A DNA stretch of 64,000 nt, taken from positions 1-64,000 of the forward strand of contig NZ_CANCWQ010000004.1 in the NCBI RefSeq assembly GCF_947381555.1, given 5' to 3'. Origin of the DNA: Limosilactobacillus pulli (GTDB lineage: Bacteria > Bacillota > Bacilli > Lactobacillales > Lactobacillaceae). Shown in pieces: positions 57,316-64,000 of this stretch; positions within the stretch are counted from its first letter, which is position 1; each line of letters begins with the position of its first letter. The position numbers and the translations under genes are program-made. The notes beneath the pieces were generated by a model. It worked only from the letters and a program-made list of their open reading frames with translations. It did no database searches and was not told the origin of the DNA.

Positions 57316-58485
57316 ATGAGCAGTACAAATACTTTATATCCAGGATCAACGCTGGGCATTATCGGCTTGAACCGCAACGGCAGCACCCTGATTACTGCTG
57401 CCAAGCGGGCTGGCTTCAATGTTGGCGTCTATGTCGATCGTTCAAAGCCAAGTTTGACCAAACAGGCAGATTTTACTATCAGTGGGGCCTACAATAATCA
57501 AGAAAAGCTGACAATGTTTGCTCAGACTTGTGATGCTGTCATCTATGCCAACGACTTGATCGACTCTAGCGTGCTGCGCTATCTGAGTCGCAGTGTTTAT
57601 CTGCCACAAGGGATCAACGCTTTAGAAATCGTCCAGGATCGTTTGATGGAGCGGGCCTTCTTGGATCAGATCAATGTTAATGTGGCACCATACGTTACGG
57701 TAATCAGTCTGGATGATGTCTATCAAGCAATTGATTCAATTGGCTATCCAGCGATTTTAAAGCCGATCCAGCGCGGCATTGGCGAGCATTCAATGAAAAT
57801 CACCAAGCAGTCCGATATTACGCGGGCAGCTGACTTTATCAATGCCGGAACCTATCTTTTGGAATCATGGATTGATCACACGGCTGAATACACAATGCTG
57901 GCAGCCACTAATGGTCAAGACACTCAAGTATTTCCTGCGGTTGAATTGATGCTCAACGCTGATGAAAAATTAATGGGTGTTAAGGCCCCAGCCAATCTGA
58001 ATGCTGACATTTCCCAGGAAATGGAACGCATCGTTACCAGTGTGGCCGAAAATCTCCAGTATCGTGGCGTCTTTAGAGTTGATTTCTATGTTACGGCAAC
58101 CGGTAATCTGTACGTGCATGGCATTGAGCCGGGTTTGTCGATTTATGGCAACGCCTTTGATTATGGCGCCAATGTTTCGCAATCTGAGCAGCTTTTGCGG
58201 GCAATTGCGGGTATGCCTTTGTTTGATGTCCAGATGCTGCAGCCGGCAGTCATGATGTTGGCGCGGGTTGCTCAGCGTCCTGCACTACAGCGACAATGGC
58301 TGTTAAAAGCCAATTGGCATTACCAGTTCTTCAGTGAGGTAAAAGATGATCCTCAAGCCATAGCCGGATTTGTCTGGGTGGTTGGCAAGCCAAGTCTGGA
58401 AGAGCTGCAGCATCAGATTGAAGATACCGAGGTCTGGAAAAATAAGCAGCCGGTTAATGCGGATCTAACGTCTGATCAGCAATAG
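57316..58485 (+). CDS. PurK-like ATP-grasp protein with altered active-site motifs
   Basis: 389 residues. The overall plan is that of N5-carboxyaminoimidazole ribonucleotide synthetase: a Rossmann-like N-domain (TLGIIGLNRNGSTLITAAKRAG), an ATP-grasp core (about 110-290) and a small C-domain with SQSEQLLRAIAGMPL. But PurK's GYDGKGQ loop is QRGIGEHSM here, and its EIAPRPHNSGHYT motif is replaced by GIEPGLSIYGNAFDYG. So carboxylation of AIR is doubtful. It follows xpt by 20 bases. Best called a PurK paralogue of unknown substrate. Confidence 0.75.
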   Translation: MSSTNTLYPGSTLGIIGLNRNGSTLITAAKRAGFNVGVYVDRSKPSLTKQADFTISGAYNNQEKLTMFAQTCDAVIYANDLIDSSVLRYLSRSVYLPQGINALEIVQDRLMERAFLDQINVNVAPYVTVISLDDVYQAIDSIGYPAILKPIQRGIGEHSMKITKQSDITRAADFINAGTYLLESWIDHTAEYTMLAATNGQDTQVFPAVELMLNADEKLMGVKAPANLNADISQEMERIVTSVAENLQYRGVFRVDFYVTATGNLYVHGIEPGLSIYGNAFDYGANVSQSEQLLRAIAGMPLFDVQMLQPAVMMLARVAQRPALQRQWLLKANWHYQFFSEVKDDPQAIAGFVWVVGKPSLEELQHQIEDTEVWKNKQPVNADLTSDQQ

Positions 58486-58493
58486 ATTTTCTG

Positions 58494-58526
58494 CGAGCAG
58501 CGTCGAGTGGTCGTTGCTCGTTTTTT
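58494..58526 (+). terminator. Terminator of the xpt operon
   Basis: CGAGCAGCG (58494-58502) pairs with CGTTGCTCG (58512-58520), one G-U, followed by six T. Confidence 0.92.
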
Positions 58527-58543
58527 ATTTACCAAACGAAATT

Positions 58544-58552
58544 TGCTATAAT
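58544..58552 (+). promoter_or_regulatory. Extended -10 promoter of pcrA-ligA-camS
   Basis: TGC-TATAAT (58544-58552), about 40 bases before pcrA; the -35 region is only T-rich. Confidence 0.65.
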
Positions 58553-58591
58553 GGAGTCCGCGATAATTTTAAGAGAGGATGGAAATAAGGC

Positions 58592-60856
58592 GTGACAAGT
58601 CAATTACTGCAAGGAATGAATGATAAGCAGGCAGAGGCCGTCTTGACTACGGAAGGGCCGCTTTTGGTCATGGCTGGGGCTGGTTCGGGTAAAACTCGGG
58701 TGCTGACGCATCGAGTGGCGTACTTGATTGAAGAACAGGGGGTCAACCCTTGGAATATTCTAGCCATTACCTTTACCAACAAAGCCGCACGTGAAATGCA
58801 AGAGCGGGTCGGTAAATTGTTGGGAGAAAGTGCTCGCGACATTTGGGTATCAACTTTCCACGCGCTGTGTGTCCGTATTCTGCGTCGTGACATCGACAAG
58901 CTGGGTTACAACCGAGCCTTTACGATTGCCGATACCAGTGAGCAGCGTACTTTGATGAAGCGCATCTGCAACGAATTGAACGTGGACACCAAAAAGTATG
59001 ATCCACGGGCGATTTTAAGTGCCATCTCAAATGCTAAAAATGCAATGCAGACGGCCGAAGACTATGCTGAGCTCAACAGTCATGCCAATAATCCGCTCAA
59101 TCAGATCGTCGCCAAGGCTTACGTGCTTTATCAAAAAGAGCTTGAAAACAGCCAGGCCTTAGACTTTGACGATCTGATCATGAAGACCATCGAGCTGTTT
59201 AAAAAAGATTCGGAGACTCTGGAATACTACCAAAACAAGTTCCACTACATTCACGTTGATGAGTATCAAGATACCAACGATGCTCAGTATCAGCTGGTCA
59301 CGCTTTTAGCTGCTAAATATAAGAATCTCTGTGTGGTTGGCGATGCTGATCAGTCAATCTATGGCTGGCGAGGCGCCAATATGAACAATATTCTTAATTT
59401 TGAGCGTGACTATCCAGAAGCACATACAGTCATGCTGGAGCAAAATTACCGCTCGACACAGACAATTTTAAAGGCGGCTAACGAAGTAATCGCCAATAAC
59501 CTTGTGCGTAAAGAAAAGAACCTGTGGACCGAAAACGGTACTGGTGAAAAGATTTCTTATTACCGAGCACAAAACGAGCATGATGAGTCACAGTTTGTTG
59601 TCAGCAAGATCCAGGCCGAGATGCGCGAACATGGCTATCATTATAATGACTTTGCCGTTTTGTATCGAACCAATGCGCAGTCACGGATGATCGAAGAAAC
59701 GTTTATGAAGTCGACCGTACCATATACGATGGTCGGTGGCCATAAATTCTATGATCGCAAGGAGATTCGTGATATTCTGGCCTATCTTACTTTGATCGTC
59801 AATCCACGAGATGCGATGAGCTTTGAACGTGTCGTTAATACGCCAAAACGCGGCATCGGCCCGGGCAGTGTCGACAAGCTGCGGCAGTTTGCCAATGAAA
59901 ACGGCTGGTCGCTTTTGGAAGCAGCTCAAAACGTTACGCTGGCTAATGCAATCAGTGCACGAATTCGAGCTAAGATTGAAGACTTTGGTCGCTTGATGGC
60001 TGATCTGACCAAAGAGGCCGACTATCTGACCATCACTGAGCTGACTGATGAGATTTTGACCAAGAGCGGTTATCTCCAGATGCTGCAAGCCGAAAACGAT
60101 CTGCAGGCGCAGTCACGTCAGGAAAACCTTGAAGAGTTCAAATCGGTAACCCAAGAATACGATCAAAAGCATGCTGAAGATGACGTTGACAATCGACAAA
60201 AACTCATGAACTTCCTGTCTGATCTGGCACTGGTTTCCGATCAGGATGACGTTGATGAAGAAGCGCCTAAGGTAACCTTGATGACCCTGCATGCTGCCAA
60301 GGGTCTGGAATTTCCGGTGATCTTTTTGGTTGGGATGGAAGAAGGAATCTTCCCGCTTTATCGCTCCTTGAGTAATGAAAAGGAACTGGAAGAAGAGCGA
60401 CGGCTAGCCTATGTCGGTATCACGCGGGCCAAGCGCAAACTGTATCTGACTAATGCCTATTCACGGATGCTCTATGGCCGCGTTCAGCGCAATCAGCCTT
60501 CCCAATTCGTCGATGAGATTAATGACGATCTAATCAAATTTGAAAATGCGGACGGCTCCGGTAAGGCCAAGGCAATGAATACGCCATTTGCCAAAGCTGC
60601 CTCTCAGGCCACCACGTTTGCTTCACAAAGACGTGCTCATGGTCTGACCCACTCGGCTAAGCAGGAGAGCACGGGAACTGGTGCTGATAAGCAGTCCTGG
60701 AAAGTCGGCGATAAGGTTCAGCATAAGAAGTGGGGGCAAGGCATGGTCGTTTCCGTCAATGGTTCAGGTAACGATATGGAATTGGACATTGCCTTTCCAA
60801 ATGAGGGCGTCAAACGGCTGTTGGCCCAGTTTGCCCCAATCACCAAGGTTAATTAA
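58592..60856 (+). CDS. pcrA: ATP-dependent DNA helicase PcrA
   Basis: 754 residues, superfamily 1A 3'-5' helicase for repair and removal of RecA from DNA. Motif I AGAGSGKT, Ia TFTNKAAREM, II (Walker B) VDEYQDTN, III GDADQSIYGWRGA, IV QNYRS, V LMTLHAAKGLEF, VI AYVGITRAK. The C-terminal VGDKVQHKKWGQG domain, which binds RNA polymerase, is present. GTG start at 58592 after GAGAGGATGG. First gene of pcrA-ligA-camS. Confidence 0.97.
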   Translation: MTSQLLQGMNDKQAEAVLTTEGPLLVMAGAGSGKTRVLTHRVAYLIEEQGVNPWNILAITFTNKAAREMQERVGKLLGESARDIWVSTFHALCVRILRRDIDKLGYNRAFTIADTSEQRTLMKRICNELNVDTKKYDPRAILSAISNAKNAMQTAEDYAELNSHANNPLNQIVAKAYVLYQKELENSQALDFDDLIMKTIELFKKDSETLEYYQNKFHYIHVDEYQDTNDAQYQLVTLLAAKYKNLCVVGDADQSIYGWRGANMNNILNFERDYPEAHTVMLEQNYRSTQTILKAANEVIANNLVRKEKNLWTENGTGEKISYYRAQNEHDESQFVVSKIQAEMREHGYHYNDFAVLYRTNAQSRMIEETFMKSTVPYTMVGGHKFYDRKEIRDILAYLTLIVNPRDAMSFERVVNTPKRGIGPGSVDKLRQFANENGWSLLEAAQNVTLANAISARIRAKIEDFGRLMADLTKEADYLTITELTDEILTKSGYLQMLQAENDLQAQSRQENLEEFKSVTQEYDQKHAEDDVDNRQKLMNFLSDLALVSDQDDVDEEAPKVTLMTLHAAKGLEFPVIFLVGMEEGIFPLYRSLSNEKELEEERRLAYVGITRAKRKLYLTNAYSRMLYGRVQRNQPSQFVDEINDDLIKFENADGSGKAKAMNTPFAKAASQATTFASQRRAHGLTHSAKQESTGTGADKQSWKVGDKVQHKKWGQGMVVSVNGSGNDMELDIAFPNEGVKRLLAQFAPITKVN

Positions 60857-60870
60857 AAGCGAGGCCTGTG

Positions 60871-62916
60871 ATGACAGAACAAAAATCGGTTAATAATCTG
60901 ACCCAAGAAGAAGCTACCAAAGAGATTGGTCCGCTAAAAGAGCGCTTGATCAAGTGGGGAAAAGAATACTACGAGCAAGATGCTCCCAGCGTTGAAGACT
61001 ATGTGTATGACCGTGAGTATCAGCGCCTGGTCGAGATTGAGCAACGCTTCCCTGAACTGGTAACGCCAGATTCACCCACCCAAAGAGTCGGTGGCGAAAC
61101 GGAAATGAATCTGACCAAAGTTGAACATGATATTCCAATGCTTTCGATGGGGGATGTTTTTTCGGTTGAAGAGCTGATGGACTTTAATGCTCGCCAACAA
61201 GACAATCCTAATTTTACCGGTGATGTTGAATATAATCTGGAATTAAAGATTGATGGCCTCTCGTTGTCGCTGGTCTATGAAAATGGTCGCTTGATTCAAG
61301 GATCAACGCGGGGTAACGGTACGATTGGCGAGGACGTCACTGAAAACGTCAAGACCATCAAGTCGATTCCCCAAAAACTTGCCGAGCCACTGTCATTGGA
61401 ATTTCGCGGTGAGTGCTTCATGCCTAAAGCCGCGTTTGCCAAATTAAATGAAGAACGCGAAGCCAATGGCCTGCCAACGTTTGCCAACCCAAGAAACGCG
61501 GCGGCCGGCAGTTTGCGGCAGCTGGATGCCAAAGTCACGGCTAAACGAGAATTGGATACTTTTATGTATTACATTCCAGAATATGAAAAGCTGGGCGTTA
61601 AGACTCAGGACCAGGCTTTGGACAAAATGCGGCAGTTAGGATTTCATGTCAATGAATTCAATCGCGTCGTGCATAATGAAGCAGAAATCAAAGCCTATAT
61701 TGATGAATACACGACCAAGCGTGATGATTTGCCATATGGGATCGACGGCATCGTAGAAAAGGTTAATGCATTGGACGTTGAAGCAGCCTTGGGGGCGACG
61801 GTCAAGGTCCCACGCTGGGAAATTGCCTACAAGTTTCCACCTGAAGAGCAGGCAACCGTAGTCAGAGACATCGAGTGGACGGTTGGTCGAACCGGCAATG
61901 TTACGCCGACTGCGGTCATGGATCCGGTTCAATTGGCCGGGACCACGGTTAGCCGAGCTTCGCTGCATAATCCTGACTATCTAAAAGACAAGGATATTCG
62001 CCTAGGTGACACGGTATTGCTGCACAAGGCCGGCGACATTATTCCCGAGATTTCACGCGTGATCTTGGATAAGCGCCCTACTGACAGCAAGCCTTATGAA
62101 ATTCCTCAGAATTGTCCGGTTTGCCAGGCCAAGCTGGTACATTTGGATGATGAGGTAGCACTGCGCTGCATCAATCCAATGTGTCCGGCCCAGGTTAAAG
62201 AGGGGCTGGTTCACTTTGCCTCGCGCAATGCCATGAACATTGATCATTTAGGACCAAGAGTGATTGAGCAGCTCTGGGATCGTCATTTGGTTCATGATGT
62301 TGCCGATTTGTATCGTCTGACTTACGATCAATTATTAACATTAGATAAATTTGGACCTAAATCAGCATCCAACCTATTGACATCGATTGACAACAGTCGC
62401 AATAATTCTGTTGAGCGTCTTTTGTTTGGCCTGGGCATTCGTCATGTCGGAGCCAAGGCAGCCCGGATTCTGGCACAGCATTTTGGTTCAATGGCGGCTT
62501 TGATGGCTGCTGATGAGGAGTCAATTGCTCAAATCAATACGATTGGACCAACGATTGCTGACAGCCTAAAGAACTACTTTGCCAATGATCAAGTCCAAGA
62601 ATTGATCAAAGAACTGGAAACTGCTGGTGTCAACATGGCATATCATGGTCCGGCACCGATTGATCAAAACAGCGCAGCCGCTAAGGAATGGCAAAATAAG
62701 CGCGTGGTTTTGACTGGCAAGCTCAATGAGATGACGCGCGATCAGGCCAAACAATGGCTGGAAGAACGCGGTGCCAGCGTAACTGGCAGCGTGTCTAAAA
62801 AAACAGATTTGGTCATCGCCGGAGAAAAGGCTGGCTCTAAACTCACCAAGGCCCAGGATCTGGGAATTGAGGTTTGGAATGAGAGTCGGTTTGCTCAAGC
62901 GATGAAGGAGGACTAA
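60871..62916 (+). CDS. ligA: NAD-dependent DNA ligase
   Basis: 681 residues, joins Okazaki fragments using NAD+. Ia domain, then adenylation lysine in LELKIDGLSLSL (KxDG), OB fold, zinc finger CPVC...CINPMCPAQ, four HhH repeats, and C-terminal BRCT (WQNKRVVLTGKLNEMTRDQAKQWLEERGASV). ATG 60871 preferred over GTG 60868; 14 bases after pcrA. Confidence 0.97.
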   Translation: MTEQKSVNNLTQEEATKEIGPLKERLIKWGKEYYEQDAPSVEDYVYDREYQRLVEIEQRFPELVTPDSPTQRVGGETEMNLTKVEHDIPMLSMGDVFSVEELMDFNARQQDNPNFTGDVEYNLELKIDGLSLSLVYENGRLIQGSTRGNGTIGEDVTENVKTIKSIPQKLAEPLSLEFRGECFMPKAAFAKLNEEREANGLPTFANPRNAAAGSLRQLDAKVTAKRELDTFMYYIPEYEKLGVKTQDQALDKMRQLGFHVNEFNRVVHNEAEIKAYIDEYTTKRDDLPYGIDGIVEKVNALDVEAALGATVKVPRWEIAYKFPPEEQATVVRDIEWTVGRTGNVTPTAVMDPVQLAGTTVSRASLHNPDYLKDKDIRLGDTVLLHKAGDIIPEISRVILDKRPTDSKPYEIPQNCPVCQAKLVHLDDEVALRCINPMCPAQVKEGLVHFASRNAMNIDHLGPRVIEQLWDRHLVHDVADLYRLTYDQLLTLDKFGPKSASNLLTSIDNSRNNSVERLLFGLGIRHVGAKAARILAQHFGSMAALMAADEESIAQINTIGPTIADSLKNYFANDQVQELIKELETAGVNMAYHGPAPIDQNSAAAKEWQNKRVVLTGKLNEMTRDQAKQWLEERGASVTGSVSKKTDLVIAGEKAGSKLTKAQDLGIEVWNESRFAQAMKED

Positions 62917-62917
62917 A

Positions 62918-64000
62918 GTGAAACTACAGAAGCTAAAAAAGCTGACGTTGACGACAGTCGTGCTGCTGAGTACGGTGCTGTTGGCATCATGCAGCATTGG
63001 TAAGAAATCTTCTTCGTCATCCAGCAAGATTACGACGACAGGAACCTCCAGTGGTCAGTACCAAGGGGTCATTCAAAATGGTCACTACAAGGTCAGCAAG
63101 GCGCGCGGGGTCAATATTAATCAAAATGACAACAGTTATAATCTGAAGAGTTTTGAAACCGGCCTGACGGAAGTCTCCAAAAAGGTTTTCTCGACCAAGA
63201 ACTATATCTTCCAAGAAGGTCAGTATCTGAGTACCGATACGATTGAAAACTGGCTGGGCCGCAAAACCAAAAGCAATCCAACCGGCTTGAATGCCGCACA
63301 AGGCAAGAAAAGCAATCCAAATCCTGAATACATTCAGCAGATTGAAGAACAGGACTTCATGGTACAAAACGGCAATTCTCTGACCTTAAAGGGAATGACG
63401 ATTGGGATCGGGATTAATTCAGTCTACTACTACCAAAAGACAACGGATGGTCCAACCTACCAAAAGAAGCTTTCGGATGCTGAAATTCAGCGTCAAGGCA
63501 AGATCGCAGCCCAAAAGATTCTCAAGCGGCTGCGCAAAAAGTCCGCGCTGAAAGATATTCCAATCGTGATTGCTCTGTACAAACAGGCACCAAACGACAG
63601 CCTGGTTGGGGGCAGCTTCTTTGCTTACTCCAAGAGCAGCGGCAGCACGATCGGCAGCTGGAAGAAGCTGAACTACTCAACCAAGGTATTGCCAAAGGCC
63701 AGTGACGCTACTTCAACCAACAGCGATAACGAAACCGACAATACCAGCTTTACCAACTTCAAGAGTCAGATTCAAAGCTTCTTCCCGAACCTTAGTGGAG
63801 TTACGGCTCAGGCTCAATACAAGAACGGTACGCTGTCAGGGATGCACATCACCGTGACGACGCAGTTCTACAGTCAGTCTGAGGTGCAAAGCTTTACGCA
63901 ATATATTGCACGCGCGGCCAAGAAGTATCTGCCAAATGGAATTCCAATCGACATTAAGATTCAATCGTCTTCAGAGATGCAGGCGGTTGTCTACCGTGAT
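62918..64000 (+). CDS. camS: CamS-family lipoprotein (partial, runs off right edge)
   Basis: 361 codons are in the window with no stop. GTG 62918 abuts the ligA stop and follows AAGGAGG. A lipoprotein signal peptide ends in LLASC with the lipidated Cys at residue 25. A Ser/Thr-rich linker then leads to the CamS domain (QYQGVIQNGHYKVSKARGVN; FETGLTEVSKKVF; ATSTNSDN linker). Homologues in enterococci and staphylococci release a signal-peptide heptapeptide active as a plasmid sex pheromone; the equal segment here is STVLLAS (18-24). Main cellular role of the domain is unknown. Confidence 0.93.
   Translation, partial: MKLQKLKKLTLTTVVLLSTVLLASCSIGKKSSSSSSKITTTGTSSGQYQGVIQNGHYKVSKARGVNINQNDNSYNLKSFETGLTEVSKKVFSTKNYIFQEGQYLSTDTIENWLGRKTKSNPTGLNAAQGKKSNPNPEYIQQIEEQDFMVQNGNSLTLKGMTIGIGINSVYYYQKTTDGPTYQKKLSDAEIQRQGKIAAQKILKRLRKKSALKDIPIVIALYKQAPNDSLVGGSFFAYSKSSGSTIGSWKKLNYSTKVLPKASDATSTNSDNETDNTSFTNFKSQIQSFFPNLSGVTAQAQYKNGTLSGMHITVTTQFYSQSEVQSFTQYIARAAKKYLPNGIPIDIKIQSSSEMQAVVYRD

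Overview
The window reads as a chromosomal segment of a low-to-moderate G+C Gram-positive bacterium of the Lactobacillaceae. The evidence is the gene order rpoB-rpoC / comC / rpsL-rpsG-fusA / S10-spc-alpha ribosomal cluster / ecfA1-ecfA2-ecfT-truA-rplM-rpsI / pcrA-ligA-camS, the ctsR-clpC pair, the four-cysteine type of S14, frequent TTG start codons and IS30-family elements. The strong preference for CTG leucine codons and the base composition would suit Limosilactobacillus or a close relative; this genus call is inference and not secure.

Layout. 1-77 is the 3' tip of an IS30-family element cut by the window edge. 189-3258 carries a divergent CDF metal exporter and DtxR-type regulator, then a two-gene ThrE-type exporter. 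3324-5422 has a PAP2 phosphatase, an alpha/beta hydrolase and a GNAT acetyltransferase. 5638-8990 holds two tandem LysP-like permeases; only the second is preceded by a lysine riboswitch with an intrinsic terminator. 9200-12193 holds a deoxynucleoside kinase, tRNA-Val, tRNA-Leu and the KtrB/KtrA potassium system. 12255-14075 is an SPC-type P1B ATPase. 14299-14800 is a six-tRNA array (Gly-Arg-Pro-Gly-Arg-Gly). 14958-17943 has an amidohydrolase and a zinc alcohol dehydrogenase. 18108-21889 has ctsR-clpC and a TetR regulator.

22125-50341 is the information-processing core: rpoBC, a membrane-protein gene split by an IS30-family insertion, comC on the other strand, then str, S10, spc (with secY, adk, infA, rpmJ) and alpha operons. 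50372-50486 is a large hairpin structure behind rplQ, followed directly by a complete IS30-family element of the same type as the left-edge fragment. The ECF vitamin-transporter energizing module, truA, rplM-rpsI, a GH73 muramidase, xpt, a degenerate PurK-like ATP-grasp protein, pcrA, ligA and the start of camS close the window.

Themes. I saw no phage, CRISPR, toxin-antitoxin or defence locus, and no clearly new protein system. The less ordinary material is in the non-coding DNA and mobile elements. A promoter followed within about 60-110 nt by a hairpin and T-run, before the gene, occurs upstream of rpoB, rpsL, rpsJ and infA. Both complete IS30-type elements carry an inverted repeat that buries the transposase start codon. 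One IS insertion can be undone on paper to restore a 393-codon reading frame exactly. A PurK paralogue seems to have lost its substrate-site motifs.
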